Below are positions 35,229 to 45,897 of a DNA stretch of 64,000 nt, piece after piece (within the stretch, counting starts at the first letter, position 1; each line of letters opens with the position of its first letter). The position numbers were made by a program, and so were the translations under genes. This DNA is from JBJGXI01 sp045635475 (GTDB taxonomy: Bacteria; Bacillota; Bacilli; Bacillales; Amphibacillaceae): assembly GCF_045635475.1 (NCBI RefSeq), contig NZ_JBJGXI010000019.1, positions 23,607 to 87,606 of the forward strand, given 5' to 3'. The notes beneath the pieces were generated by a model. That model was given only the letters and a program-made list of their open reading frames with translations. It did no database searches and was not told the origin of the DNA.

Positions 35229-36752
35229 TTGAGGATACGAAAATGGTATGAAAAGAAAGAAAAAAGAAATAATCCCTTAAATAATAATCAATTAGAATCT
35301 ACTGGATCTATTTTTCGTCTTATAGAACAGATAAAGAAATCAAAAGATTTTATCCATTATAAAAATGAGCATTCACCTTTGCCTTTTACTATTTGTTATT
35401 ATTCTTCACTCGTGGATACTGAAATTTTACACAGAGATATTTTACCCTACTTGAACCAAGGTGAATTATCCTCATTGGAACAGATTAAATCTGAAGTACC
35501 TATTGAAAAAATAGAAATAACAAGTGATGTAGAGAAGATCAAAACTCAACTTCTAACTGGATCCATTATGATTCAATTAGATGAAAACCAAAAAAAGGTT
35601 GCACTAATTCGTTCAGAACTGAAAAAAACAAGAGAAGTTTCTATCCCTGAAGTAGAATTTAGCGTTGTTGGCCCAAAAGAAGCATTCGTAGAATCGATCG
35701 ATACCAATTTGAACCTTATTCGAAAAAGAATTACAATTCCAGAACTCCATGTTGAAGAACTTATGGTTGGAAAACTAACGAAAACAAAAATTGCCATTCT
35801 ATCAATTGACGGAATTACGAATCAAGAAAACGTAAATACTGTTGTTCAAAGAGTTAAAGATATTGAAATTGACACAATAAGTGACAGTTCGTATATCGTG
35901 CAATTAATTTCAGATAACAGGAATTCCCCATTTCCACAGTTAATCGATACAGAAAGACCAGACCGAGTAGCAGCAGCTCTTTCAGAAGGAAAAGTAGCAA
36001 TTATTGTAGATGGGTCGCCGCACGGCATATTAGGACCAACAACCTTAATTGAATTTTTCTCAGCGTTTGAAGATTATTACTTAAATTGGATTGTGGCATC
36101 ATTTTTTAGGCTTGTGCGTTTATTTGCAGTTATGTTCTCCATATTAATCACACCTCTTTATGTTGCGGTTTTAACTTATCATTATGAGTTAATACCGAAA
36201 GATTTACTCAGTATTTTGGTCATTTCTAGAAGGGAAATCCCGCTTCCACCAATTTTAGAAGCGATATTTCTTGAATTGGCTATTGAGTTATTACGAGAAG
36301 CTGGTGCCAGACTTCCAACTAAGGTCGGTCAGACAATCGGTATCGTAGGTGGGATTGTTATCGGAACAGCTTCTGTAGAAGCAGGTCTGACAAGTAATGT
36401 TTTGTTGATTATTGTTGCGCTTGCTGCTCTAGCGTCGTTTACAACACCAGTATATCAAATGGGTAACACGATTCGTCTGATACGATTCCCTTTAATTTTA
36501 TTCGCGCATTTTTGGGGGCTCTTGGGTATTGCAATTTGTTTTTGCTTTATTTTAACTCACTTATTAAGGCTTTCCTCATTAGGTAGACCATTTTTAGAAC
36601 CAATTTATCCACCAAGATTTTCGGATTTAAAAGATGCCATTATTCGATTGCCTTTTTCTTTTCAATCAGAACGCCCAATTGAATTGCAGGCAGAGAAGAC
36701 AAAGCGTTTTAATAAAAAAAAGGCAAAACAAACAAAAGAAATAGACGAATAG
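35229..36752 (+). CDS. gerKA: Spore germinant receptor A subunit
   Basis: 507 residues from the TTG at 35229, behind AAGGGAG at 8 nt. A large N-terminal cytoplasmic domain (about 20-280; SSLVDTEILHRDILPYL and DGITNQENVNTVVQRV) is followed by about five membrane helices (285-470) with the conserved PRFSDLKDAI after the last. This is the GerA family A subunit. With B and C it forms the inner-membrane receptor that starts germination when a nutrient binds. Subunit letters K are a guess; the germinant is unknown. Confidence 0.88.
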   Translation: MRIRKWYEKKEKRNNPLNNNQLESTGSIFRLIEQIKKSKDFIHYKNEHSPLPFTICYYSSLVDTEILHRDILPYLNQGELSSLEQIKSEVPIEKIEITSDVEKIKTQLLTGSIMIQLDENQKKVALIRSELKKTREVSIPEVEFSVVGPKEAFVESIDTNLNLIRKRITIPELHVEELMVGKLTKTKIAILSIDGITNQENVNTVVQRVKDIEIDTISDSSYIVQLISDNRNSPFPQLIDTERPDRVAAALSEGKVAIIVDGSPHGILGPTTLIEFFSAFEDYYLNWIVASFFRLVRLFAVMFSILITPLYVAVLTYHYELIPKDLLSILVISRREIPLPPILEAIFLELAIELLREAGARLPTKVGQTIGIVGGIVIGTASVEAGLTSNVLLIIVALAALASFTTPVYQMGNTIRLIRFPLILFAHFWGLLGIAICFCFILTHLLRLSSLGRPFLEPIYPPRFSDLKDAIIRLPFSFQSERPIELQAEKTKRFNKKKAKQTKEIDE

Positions 36753-36761
36753 GAGAATCCT

Positions 36762-37865
36762 ATGAAGGCGATGCAACGACAAGTAAATGAAGAATATAAG
36801 ATTTCCTCTTTCCTTGTGCTTTATTTAGTTTGCTCCATGCAAATTGGGATTGGAATTCTAAGTTTTCAACGGGCTGTAGTAGAAAAAGCAGGCAATGATG
36901 CGTTATTTGCAGTTTTTATTGCCGGTGGAATTGTACATATTTTACTATTGATGATATTCAAAATACTCCAGAACGGACAAGGAGATCTTATTACAATTCA
37001 TTATGATATCTTTGGCAAATACATAGGAGCTCTATTTAGTCTTATTTGGATTGTTTATTTTTGGTCGATTAGTCTAGTTGTTATCCGCTCTTACATAGAG
37101 GTTGTTCAAGTATGGATGTTTCCAGAAATGAACGTTTTCTTCTTCTGTTTAATACTCTTTTGTTTAGTAACCTATATAATAACAGGGGGATTTCGAATAG
37201 TAACAGGAATATGTTTTCTTGGTATTTTGATTCCTAGTTATTTAGTATTAACATTTATATTTCCACTTGGTCATACAGATTTCAGAAACTTGTTGCCGAT
37301 GTGGAATCATTCCTATAAAGAAATGATACTGGGTACCAAGGAGATGTTCTTAAGTTTTTTAGGGGTTGGCACAATCTTGATGTACTATCCTTTTATTAAA
37401 AATCCAGAAAAAACACAGAAATGGGCACACTTAGGAAGCTTTATATCGACCATTGTATATGGAATTCTGTTGCTATTATCGCTTGCTTATTTTAGTGTAG
37501 AGCATTTAACGAAGAATATCTATCCTACGCTAACGATGTGGAAAATGGTAGAATTTTCATTTGTAGAAAGGTTTGAATATATCGGCATTTCATCTTGGAT
37601 TCTTATTATTCTAACAAACATTTGCTTAGCACTTTGGTGTGCTTCTAGAGGAATCAGACAGTTATTTGGTTTAAACCAACGAATAACACTGCTTATAATG
37701 CTCTTATTCTTGCTAATATTTAACCTTTTAGTAGAAGATAAACAGCAAATAGCTACAATCCGAAACATTGTTGCATGGATGGGTCTTTCATTATTAGTCG
37801 CCTATGTCCCACTATTATTTGCATTATCTTTTATACTTCCGTGGAAAAGAGGTAGAAAGCATTGA
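36762..37865 (+). CDS. gerKB: Spore germinant receptor B subunit
   Basis: 367 residues, about ten membrane helices, of the endospore germination permease family (APC-like). SSFLVLYLVCSMQIGIGILSFQR is the typical first helix with a gap of glycines. A TAGGAG site overlaps the A subunit stop region, 9 nt away. It carries the germinant binding site in this family. It overlaps the C subunit by 4 nt. Confidence 0.88.
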   Translation: MKAMQRQVNEEYKISSFLVLYLVCSMQIGIGILSFQRAVVEKAGNDALFAVFIAGGIVHILLLMIFKILQNGQGDLITIHYDIFGKYIGALFSLIWIVYFWSISLVVIRSYIEVVQVWMFPEMNVFFFCLILFCLVTYIITGGFRIVTGICFLGILIPSYLVLTFIFPLGHTDFRNLLPMWNHSYKEMILGTKEMFLSFLGVGTILMYYPFIKNPEKTQKWAHLGSFISTIVYGILLLLSLAYFSVEHLTKNIYPTLTMWKMVEFSFVERFEYIGISSWILIILTNICLALWCASRGIRQLFGLNQRITLLIMLLFLLIFNLLVEDKQQIATIRNIVAWMGLSLLVAYVPLLFALSFILPWKRGRKH

Positions 37866-38959
37866 AACGATTGTTATATTTGATACCATGCTTTGTTTTA
37901 TTACTAGGATCCGCATGTGTTCAAAAAGAAATACTAGATGATGTACGATTGTCTACTGCCGTGGGATATGAGTTTTTAAATGGAGATGAAAGCCTACTCC
38001 AATCCACATCTGTAGTTCCTACTTATAAACCGGATAAATCGGTTTCTAGTGATATTTTTGTAGAAACGGGTCCACTAAGTAAATATATGCGCTCCAAATT
38101 AAATATGCAGTCATCTAAACCTTTTGTAAGTGGTAAGATTGAAATTACTCTCTATAGTAAAGAGATCGCTCAACAAGGGCTTATTAACTATCTTGATACG
38201 CTTTATAGAGATCCTTCAGTTGGTTCCCGCGTTTTTATTACGGTAGTCGATGGTGATGTAAAATCATTATTAGAACAGCAACTTGGACAAGAAGATAATG
38301 GAACTTATTTAGCAAATATGTTGCAACAAAACATCGAAATTGGTTCACTTCCAAGGACTAATCTTCATGAATTCATGTCATCTTATTATGAGGAAGGGAA
38401 AGATCCATTTTTACCTTTGTTAACTAAGGAAAAAAATAAAGTAACGTTAAATGGAAATGCACTCTTTAAAAAAGATAAGATGGTCGGAAAGATTGAATTA
38501 GAAAATATGTTCACTTTCAAAGCTTTAATGGATGCAAAGTCATTATTAGATTCTGTATTAGTGAAGGTAATTAACGAAGATGATGAGGAAGAAAAATATG
38601 CTGGTATATTTAAAGTGAATTCAAAAAGAAAATATCATATTCTGAATCCTAAAAGCGATACACCTACAGTAAACATTATCGTCAACATGAATGCTACTGT
38701 AAGAGAGTATTCGGAAGGTAAAGTAAATTCAAAGATAATAAAGCAAATAGAAGAAAGTGCGAAAAAGCAAATGGAAAAACAAGGAGATGAAATGATTGCT
38801 AATTTCCAAAATTTAGGTATTGATCCTCTTGGAATTGGGCAAGAAATTAAAACACGAAACAGAAAATGGAATGAAGAAAAATGGGACGCTATTTATCCGA
38901 ATTTAGAAATAAATTTAAAGTTTAATATTAAAATAACGGAAAATGGCGTAGTACAATAA
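37862..38959 (+). CDS. gerKC: Spore germinant receptor C subunit (lipoprotein)
   Basis: 365 residues. The start is a TTG at 37862 inside the B subunit end. Signal with lipobox (VLLLGSAC). The mature part holds the three-domain GerAC fold: EILDDVRLSTAVGYEF, PLSKYMRSKLNM, and the third domain (about 220-360; QIEESAKKQMEKQGDEM helix). It is anchored outside the inner spore membrane. It ends the operon; a terminator follows at 39081. Confidence 0.88.
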   Translation: MKRLLYLIPCFVLLLGSACVQKEILDDVRLSTAVGYEFLNGDESLLQSTSVVPTYKPDKSVSSDIFVETGPLSKYMRSKLNMQSSKPFVSGKIEITLYSKEIAQQGLINYLDTLYRDPSVGSRVFITVVDGDVKSLLEQQLGQEDNGTYLANMLQQNIEIGSLPRTNLHEFMSSYYEEGKDPFLPLLTKEKNKVTLNGNALFKKDKMVGKIELENMFTFKALMDAKSLLDSVLVKVINEDDEEEKYAGIFKVNSKRKYHILNPKSDTPTVNIIVNMNATVREYSEGKVNSKIIKQIEESAKKQMEKQGDEMIANFQNLGIDPLGIGQEIKTRNRKWNEEKWDAIYPNLEINLKFNIKITENGVVQ

Positions 38960-39080
38960 TCATCTACGTATGAATAAAAATTCATTTCTTCTCCGCTAGT
39001 GTTACTGACTCTCTATTTTGCAAAATCGTACGTCACCTGTAATTTACCTAATCGTGTGAGACCCAAGAAATTTAATACAA

Positions 39081-39121
39081 TAAACCTCACAAATGTTCAT
39101 TACAACCTTTATGAGGTTTTA
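39081..39121 (+). terminator. Terminator of the ger operon
   Basis: TAAACCTCA pairs with TGAGGTTTTA, 23-nt loop, TTTT inside the right arm. It is 122 nt after the last ger stop. Confidence 0.6.
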
Positions 39122-39243
39122 TCGTATAAATGCCCATGACGAATTCGAATAGAGTTGAAACCCTCTTTTAATTTTTATGACACATATATTCTATGTGAGC
39201 TATCAATAATGAATCCCTGTCTAATTAATGATTTTAGACACTA

Positions 39244-40836
39244 TTACAATTTTTGCGATTTCACATTTTCAATCAATTGATTTCGATATTCATTTGGTGT
39301 TAATCCATTGGTCTTTTTAAACACTTTACTAAAGTATTTATCGTTTTTGTAGCCCACTTCAAAAGCAATATCATATATTTTTAAATGTGGGTTAGCAAGG
39401 AGTTCTTTAGACTTCTCCATGCGAATTTCTGTCATATAATCTGTTAATGTTACTTGGTATTCGTGTTTAAACTTTCTCGAAATGTACTCACGACTAAGAA
39501 AAAATTGGTCGGCAATGTCTTGTAAGCTGATATCGTACTGATAATTTACTCTTAAATACGCTTCTATTTCTTGGATACTACTTCTCTCTTTTTGATATTT
39601 AATTTTTTTAAGTATTTTTAATAAATCATAAAACTCTTGTTGCTTTTCTCTTTTAAAAGCAGCCAATGAAAAGGTACCATCATCATTCCAGTATTGGTTT
39701 CTTATATTGTCAATCGTCTCTTCATGAACATCATATTCTTTCAACCAATTCTTTTTTAACAAAAGAAATTGATCTTCCCACAGCTTCAATTGTTCTAAAG
39801 AAACATGATGTTCATGTTGCAGCTTATCGAACAGTTTATCAAGCAGCATATCCATTTGCTCTTTACTGTCACTTTGCAATGTCCATTTTAACTCTTGTGC
39901 ATAATCTAGCAAATGAAGACTAGGACGCTGCTCTAGTTCTTCAAGTTTAACGACCTTTTTAGATTTTGTAAGATCCACTTTTTTGAACAGAGAGGAAGCG
40001 GATTGATAGGAAATATGGGCACAATCGGACTCATCTCCCATAAAAATAGTGCACTTTATTTTCAAATACTGATAAATCTTATTATGAATTTTTTCTAACA
40101 AGAACTGCTGTTGTTCTGTTTTCCAGAGTAAAATAATCAGTTCATGTTCTTTATTCACATTACGGAATCCGAATCCACTGCCTTTTCCACTGATAACTTC
40201 ATTAATAATGTTTAATAAAGCAAAATAAGTAACCTCTTTATTTACATTAAATTTTTCCATGAATAGTGGGCAAATTGATAAAATAGATACAGTGGAAGTA
40301 ACCTTGTTTAAATCAACGCCAAATTCCTTACTTATTTTTCGGTTAGTAGCATCTTTCACTTCACTCCTATTAATTATACTCGTAAACAGCTGGTCCCAAT
40401 ACAGTGGCTTCACTTCATTAATAACTTGATTATTTTCAATCATCGTCTCTCTCTTATTGGCCTGCATCCGCCATTTCTCCACTGCATTCTTTAACGTTGT
40501 ATTCAGTGTTACCGGATTGATTGGTTTTAATATATAATCAAAACTCCCATAAAAAAGTGCACTGCGCATATAATGAAAATCGTCATAACCACTCACTACG
40601 ATTGTTTCGCTGGCCAAGTTGGAACCGTGAATCCAATTTAAAAGCGAAATGCCATCTTTGTTTGGCATGCGCATATCAGTAAAAATAATTTCCGGCTGGT
40701 ACTTCTCAATTAATTCTATGCCTTCTTCGCCGTCTTTTGCCTCGTAAACTTTATTGATGCCAACTTCATCCCAATCAGCAAGCAATTGAATCCCTTCTCG
40801 TACATGCTTTTCATCATCAATGATAATTGCCTTCAT
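39244..40836 (-). CDS. YesN-like response regulator, AraC output
   Basis: 530 residues. The receiver domain (1-120) has DD at 8-9 and phospho-Asp in IIFTDMRMPNKDG. A long middle part of about 290 residues follows. The two AraC helix-turn-helix units are at about 425-525 (ISLQDIADQFFLSREYISRKF and KIYDIAFEVGYKNDKYFSKVFKK). It pairs with the kinase gene that overlaps it by 20 nt. Proteins of this type switch on nearby sugar ABC transporter operons. GGAGGG precedes the ATG. Confidence 0.9.
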   Translation of the reverse strand: MKAIIIDDEKHVREGIQLLADWDEVGINKVYEAKDGEEGIELIEKYQPEIIFTDMRMPNKDGISLLNWIHGSNLASETIVVSGYDDFHYMRSALFYGSFDYILKPINPVTLNTTLKNAVEKWRMQANKRETMIENNQVINEVKPLYWDQLFTSIINRSEVKDATNRKISKEFGVDLNKVTSTVSILSICPLFMEKFNVNKEVTYFALLNIINEVISGKGSGFGFRNVNKEHELIILLWKTEQQQFLLEKIHNKIYQYLKIKCTIFMGDESDCAHISYQSASSLFKKVDLTKSKKVVKLEELEQRPSLHLLDYAQELKWTLQSDSKEQMDMLLDKLFDKLQHEHHVSLEQLKLWEDQFLLLKKNWLKEYDVHEETIDNIRNQYWNDDGTFSLAAFKREKQQEFYDLLKILKKIKYQKERSSIQEIEAYLRVNYQYDISLQDIADQFFLSREYISRKFKHEYQVTLTDYMTEIRMEKSKELLANPHLKIYDIAFEVGYKNDKYFSKVFKKTNGLTPNEYRNQLIENVKSQKL

Positions 40837-42616
40837 TCAGTTCACCCTCCATTTCCACCGGAAGTTGAATGGTAACGACTAATCCTCCATCCACATGATT
40901 TTCAAGTTGTAAGTTTGCTTGTTGTCCGTAATATAATTTCATACGATGGTATACGTTTTTTAAACCAATATTTGAACCTTCACCTTGTGTTCTTTCATCT
41001 TGAATACTCGCATAAATGTCGTTTCTTTTTTGTTTCGAAATCCCTATGCCATTATCTTGAATGCGAATGACTAGTTTATTTGCTTCGATCGCGCCTTTAA
41101 TGATGATAACACCCACATCGTCTCTTATATCAAAACCATGTTTGAAATAGTTCTCGACAATTGGTTGCAGCAGCATTTTTGGTATATTCATATTTAGTAT
41201 ATTTTCATCAAATTCAAGACTATATAACAGACTTTCTCCAAATCTCTCTTTCTGCAAAAGTAAATAGGCTTGGATATAATCACGTTCTTTAACTAGTGGA
41301 ACCATATCCTCATCGATATTCATCCCATACCGCATAATTTCTGACAGATGGGTGACGAGCGTATAAATCTGTATTAAATTGTTTTTTAATGCTAACGTAC
41401 CAATCGACTGTAGCGCATTATTTAAAAAATGAGGATTAAGCTGTGACTGTAGCACTTTCAATTGATTCGTTTTATTCTCTAGTTCCAGCTTATATTCCCG
41501 ATTGATTAGCTGGTTAATTCGATGCATCATCTTCTTAAAGCGATGACCAAGCATTCCAATTTCGTCTTGTCCTAACGATTCAAACTGTACTTCCATGTTT
41601 CCTTTTTCAACTTGTCGAATATTTTGCAGCAGTACACGTATCGGGTAAGTAATCCGAAAAGAGACGAAAAAAGTCGCTAAGATGACTAAAACTAACCCAA
41701 TAATACCGAATAAAATATTAATCTTTGCGACACTTAATGCGCTCTCATATAACGATAAATATGGAATTTGTTTAACAAGCATCCACCCACCAGCAGATTC
41801 TGGCAGCTTTTGATAAATAATTATCCCCTGGTAAGTATCATTATTCCAATCCAATGTACCCGCATCGTCTTCTGCATCCAGGATCTGCATATACCAATCC
41901 ATTTCTTGAATTGACTGGCTATTGGAGCTGTAAATTCTATTTCCTTCTGGTGATATAATATGAAATTGCTCTGTATCTTTATGATAGAGGTTTTCACTAA
42001 GCTCAAATATTTGGTCAGGAAGAATGTCAATTGAAATATAACCAAGCTTGGTCAACTGCGGTGCATCAATTAATGCTCTGTGAAATGTAATAACATTGTC
42101 ATTTCTATCTCCCGGTTGTCTGTGCATTGGTTCAATTGTTAAAAAATAGCGATTATTCGCGGCTTTCTCAAAATAATATTCATAAGGTAATTGATTGGTA
42201 GAAGAAAAAGTTAAGGTTGATTGTTTGGAAACGGAAACATAATGATAGACTTCATTTTCATTTTCTGGAAAAGTAATCGTCACTCGATTGATATTATTCT
42301 CGGCATATAATAAAGTCACCATCACGTCTTTTATCAAATCTAAGGTAAGATAACTTTGGTCTTTGCCCCCAGCACGTAAGTATTTCACAAAATCAGGGTT
42401 GTTATAAAAGGAAACCGTTAAATCCTTTAATTCATCTATATATCCTTCTAGATTCAGTTTTCCTTGATATAATAAGTTGACATTTTCTTCAATATATTGG
42501 TCTTTTATTGATTCTTTCGTATAGTAATAGGTAATTACAATGGAAGTGCCGAAGGGGATAATAGTAATAGTAAGTAAGATAACAATTAACCGATTTCGAA
42601 TACTTCTTTTAATCAT
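40817..42616 (-). CDS. YesM-like sensor histidine kinase
   Basis: 599 residues from the ATG at 42616 (GGAGGGG at 6 nt); the earlier in-frame ATGs cross an intercistronic hairpin. Membrane helices at about 14-34 and 290-312 enclose an outside sensor domain. HAMP follows (about 312-365), then a His kinase domain with SQLNPHFLNNALQ as the H site and an ATPase domain with QDNGIG and SNIGLKNVYHR. The extracellular domain likely senses the sugar or its binding protein. It is co-transcribed behind the transporter's binding-protein gene. Confidence 0.9.
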   Translation of the reverse strand: MIKRSIRNRLIVILLTITIIPFGTSIVITYYYTKESIKDQYIEENVNLLYQGKLNLEGYIDELKDLTVSFYNNPDFVKYLRAGGKDQSYLTLDLIKDVMVTLLYAENNINRVTITFPENENEVYHYVSVSKQSTLTFSSTNQLPYEYYFEKAANNRYFLTIEPMHRQPGDRNDNVITFHRALIDAPQLTKLGYISIDILPDQIFELSENLYHKDTEQFHIISPEGNRIYSSNSQSIQEMDWYMQILDAEDDAGTLDWNNDTYQGIIIYQKLPESAGGWMLVKQIPYLSLYESALSVAKINILFGIIGLVLVILATFFVSFRITYPIRVLLQNIRQVEKGNMEVQFESLGQDEIGMLGHRFKKMMHRINQLINREYKLELENKTNQLKVLQSQLNPHFLNNALQSIGTLALKNNLIQIYTLVTHLSEIMRYGMNIDEDMVPLVKERDYIQAYLLLQKERFGESLLYSLEFDENILNMNIPKMLLQPIVENYFKHGFDIRDDVGVIIIKGAIEANKLVIRIQDNGIGISKQKRNDIYASIQDERTQGEGSNIGLKNVYHRMKLYYGQQANLQLENHVDGGLVVTIQLPVEMEGELNEGNYH

Positions 42617-42650
42617 AAACATCCCCTCCACCTCCCGCGAATAGCGAGCT

Positions 42651-42681
42651 GAAAGCATGCCTACCGAGTAGACATGCTTTC
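42651..42681 (-). other. Intercistronic hairpin after the second sugar-binding protein
   Basis: GAAAGCATG and CATGCTTTC form a 9-bp perfect stem in the 77-nt gap between the binding-protein stop and the kinase start. No T run follows, so it probably reduces or stabilises downstream message and does not end it. Confidence 0.75.
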
Positions 42682-42693
42682 CGTTCACATATA

Positions 42694-44043
42694 TTATTTC
42701 ATATCATCCCAAATCGATTGAAAACTTTCTATTACTTCACTGTATTCAATTTTACCAGCAACATATTCTTGGATTTTAGCAGCAAACTCCATGTTTGCTC
42801 CATCCGGCCATCTAAACCAAGTCCACGGAATTGTCTTTTCATCTTTTGAATATTCAAGAATCGATTGTCCAAGCGCACCAAGTCCTGATGCTTCAATATT
42901 ATCAAATGCTGGAATAAACGCAAACTCTTCTGTAATGAATCGCTTTCCTGTTTCAGAAGATACCATCCAATTTAGGAATGCTTTTGCTTCTTCTAAGTTC
43001 TCTGAATCCTTATTTAATACCCAGTTGTTTGGTACCCCAACCGGTAAACGATCCGCATCTGCATCATCATTTAACGTGATCGGCAAGAATGCCATATTAA
43101 TATCCGGATTTATCTCATATATCATGTTTTCTGTCCAGTTTCCTTGTTGCAGCATCGCTGTTTCTCCAGAAGCAAATAGCGTTACTTGCGTGTTGTAATC
43201 TGTAGTAATTGGATTTTCATTACCGAACCCAATTTCTGTATCTACAACTTCTTGAAACTCTTTAAAATGATCATTACCGATAAATGTTTCAGATCCATCA
43301 TACAATCCTTCGATGAATGCGACTGGATCATCTTGTTGGGCAAATGGGATGTTAAGTAAGTGTTGGCCGATAACCCACCACTCACCGTAACCCGCCGAAA
43401 ACGGGATAACGCCATTATCTTGCAGTTTTTGTGCTGCTGCTTTTAACTCAGAAAGGGTTGTTGGCTTTTCTGTAATTCCTGCTTGTTCGAATAAGTCTTT
43501 ATTGTAAATAAAACCATATCCTTCAAGATTAACCGGCATCCCGTAAAGCTTGCCGTCTGTATCTGTCATTGGTACTTTTCCAATTGGAAGTAAATTTTCT
43601 ACCCATGGTTCATTAGATAAATCAGCTAAGTGCTCTTTCCACAGCTCTAACTCTTTAAACCCACCGTTGTTGAATATATCAGGTTCTTCCCCTGATGCAA
43701 ATTTCGCTTTAAGTGCAGCACCATAGTCTGCGCCCCCACCAACGGTTTCTAATTTGATTTTCACGTTTGGATGCTCTGCTTCATATTCATTAATCATTTC
43801 TTGCAATTGATCAGCAATTTCTACTTTAAATTGGAAGAAATCTAGTGTAACCACCTCGTCACTTGCCTCATCATTGCTAGCGTTATCGTTTGTATTCGTG
43901 TTTGTATCCGTGTTGTTTGTATCTCCACTACTAGCATCCTTCGTGTTCGATGAATCATCCCCTGAAGAACTATTTGATGCACACCCTGCAATAATACCAA
44001 TGGCAACTAACATAGAAATTAATAAGAACAGACTACGTTTCAT
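42694..44043 (-). CDS. Sugar ABC transporter substrate-binding lipoprotein
   Basis: 449 residues. Signal with lipobox (IIAGCASNSS), a Ser/Asp/Asn/Thr-rich linker (about 22-65) and a family-1 sugar-binding fold: PDIFNNGGFKELELW, LYGMPVNLEGYGFIYNKDLFEQAG, and the C-terminal WFRWPDG. It is the soluble part of a CUT1 importer with the two permeases before it. The sugar is unknown; its neighbours suggest an unusual glycoside. AAGGAGG, 11 nt before ATG. Confidence 0.92.
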   Translation of the reverse strand: MKRSLFLLISMLVAIGIIAGCASNSSSGDDSSNTKDASSGDTNNTDTNTNTNDNASNDEASDEVVTLDFFQFKVEIADQLQEMINEYEAEHPNVKIKLETVGGGADYGAALKAKFASGEEPDIFNNGGFKELELWKEHLADLSNEPWVENLLPIGKVPMTDTDGKLYGMPVNLEGYGFIYNKDLFEQAGITEKPTTLSELKAAAQKLQDNGVIPFSAGYGEWWVIGQHLLNIPFAQQDDPVAFIEGLYDGSETFIGNDHFKEFQEVVDTEIGFGNENPITTDYNTQVTLFASGETAMLQQGNWTENMIYEINPDINMAFLPITLNDDADADRLPVGVPNNWVLNKDSENLEEAKAFLNWMVSSETGKRFITEEFAFIPAFDNIEASGLGALGQSILEYSKDEKTIPWTWFRWPDGANMEFAAKIQEYVAGKIEYSEVIESFQSIWDDMK

Positions 44044-44118
44044 AAATGTATTGACCTCCTTGATATATTTTTATTATATATAAATCTTGTAACTATCAAG
44101 TTACAAAATATATAACAA

Positions 44119-44946
44119 TTACTTGATCGAACCAGTCGCAATCCCTCTAATAATGTGCTTCTGTAAGAATAGAAAGAAAACTATGATTGGCAGGATCCCT
44201 AATACGAGACCAGCAAGTCCCATATCCCATTGCTTCGTATATTGTGCAAAGAAAGAACTTGTCGCTAATGGAATCGTTCGTAACTCTGCGTCCTGTAGCA
44301 CAAGAAGTGGTAATAAATAGTCATTCCAGATCCAAAGTGTGTTCAAAATTATTACAGTCACGGTAATTGGCTTTAATAAAGGGAACACAATGCGCCAGAA
44401 TACGGCAAATTGACTACACCCATCCACTCGTGCTGATTCTTCTATTTCAAGCGGGATCGTCTTCACGAACCCGTGATATAAAAATAGTGAAAGTGACACA
44501 CCAAAACCGAAATACATAATAACAATGCCATAAATGCTATTCATAATCCCCAATATTCCACCTAACTTCATTAGTGGAATCATGACAGCTTGGAAAGGGA
44601 TTACCATGGCAGATACAAAGAAAATAAATAAAATGTTGCTAAACTTTCCAGGTGTACGTACCATCTTCCAGGCCGCTAGCGAACTAATAATTACAATCCC
44701 AGTAATACTGCACACAGTAATGATTAACGAATTCCAGAACGCTTTAGGGAAATTTAAAATCTCCCACACTTTCGCGTAGTTACTAAATAAAATCTCTTTC
44801 GGAAAAGCAGCTGCGTCTAACAAAATTGCTGGAAAACTTTTTAAAGAATTGATAATTACAAAGTAAAACGGAATGAGAAAAATTATTGCTAGAAGAATGC
44901 CTATAATTTCAAGCACAAATGTCTTTTTTGTATATTTATCTCTCAT
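44119..44946 (-). CDS. Sugar ABC transporter permease, MalG type
   Basis: 275 residues, six membrane helices, EAA motif IPLEIEESARVDGCSQFAVFWRIVFPLLKP at about 158-187. It starts 1 nt after the stop of the other permease, so they are translationally close. The ATPase is not coded in this operon. Confidence 0.92.
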   Translation of the reverse strand: MRDKYTKKTFVLEIIGILLAIIFLIPFYFVIINSLKSFPAILLDAAAFPKEILFSNYAKVWEILNFPKAFWNSLIITVCSITGIVIISSLAAWKMVRTPGKFSNILFIFFVSAMVIPFQAVMIPLMKLGGILGIMNSIYGIVIMYFGFGVSLSLFLYHGFVKTIPLEIEESARVDGCSQFAVFWRIVFPLLKPITVTVIILNTLWIWNDYLLPLLVLQDAELRTIPLATSSFFAQYTKQWDMGLAGLVLGILPIIVFFLFLQKHIIRGIATGSIK

Positions 44947-45897
44947 TTATGCTTCCACCTCCCGTTTCTTCGTAAATATTACTTGTACCGTTGTAAATAT
45001 AGCTACGACTAAGAAGAATAAAATAGATTTTGCTGTCCCTAACCCGTAACGGTTGTTAGTAAAAGCTTCTTGATAAATATTAATCGCGACAGACTCTGTT
45101 GAATTGAACGGTCCGCCTCCGGTTAAAGAAATATTTAAGTCAAAGATTTTAAATGCCATTGAAATAGTTAAGAAAAAGCAAATCGTAAATGCCGGTAAAA
45201 TTAGCGGAATAATAATTTTTGTCAACATACGGAATCCCGATGCCCCATCAATTTTTGCAGCTTCTAAAAGCGACCGATCAAGACCTTGCAATGCAGCGAT
45301 ATAAATAACCATCATATAACCGCTAATTTGCCAAGCAAACACGATAACGATGCCCCAAAATGCGGTTTTTTCATCACCAAGCCAAGGTTGCTGGAAAAAT
45401 CCAATATTTGTAATATTACCAATAGAGGCAAAACCTTTAATAAAAATAAACTGCCAAATAAACCCTAACAGCAATCCACCAATAACATTTGGTATGAAAA
45501 ATACTGTTCGTAAAATATTTTTCGTTTTTAGTGCCTCGTTAAGCAACAAGGCAAAGGAAAAACCAATAATGTTACTTATAAATACAGCTGTAAACATAAA
45601 TTTTGTCGTAAAGACGAAGGAGTCAAAAAACTTTGGATCATCTGTGAAAAGCTTGATATAGTTTTCAAATCCGACCCATTCTACCGTCGAGCTTATCCCG
45701 TTCCATGAGGTGAACGAATAATAAATCCCCATTATAAATGGAACAATTTGTATAGTTAAAAAGAAAATTAATGCCGGGCCAACAAACGCAGCGTAAGATA
45801 TTACCTTTTTTAAACGCTTCAGCCGCTTTGCTTTTACCATATCTCGGTATTTTTTCGTCTCTGTAGCAATACTTGCCGTGTTTACTTCTGTTTTCAC
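44947..45897 (-). CDS. Sugar ABC transporter permease, MalF type
   Basis: 316 residues from a GTG at 45897 behind AAAGGTGG; an ATG at 45918 is also possible. Six membrane helices, EAA motif LDRSLLEAAKIDGASGFRMLTKIIIPL. First gene of the operon permease-permease-binding protein-kinase-regulator. A cre-like site overlaps its probable transcription start. Confidence 0.9.
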   Translation of the reverse strand: MKTEVNTASIATETKKYRDMVKAKRLKRLKKVISYAAFVGPALIFFLTIQIVPFIMGIYYSFTSWNGISSTVEWVGFENYIKLFTDDPKFFDSFVFTTKFMFTAVFISNIIGFSFALLLNEALKTKNILRTVFFIPNVIGGLLLGFIWQFIFIKGFASIGNITNIGFFQQPWLGDEKTAFWGIVIVFAWQISGYMMVIYIAALQGLDRSLLEAAKIDGASGFRMLTKIIIPLILPAFTICFFLTISMAFKIFDLNISLTGGGPFNSTESVAINIYQEAFTNNRYGLGTAKSILFFLVVAIFTTVQVIFTKKREVEA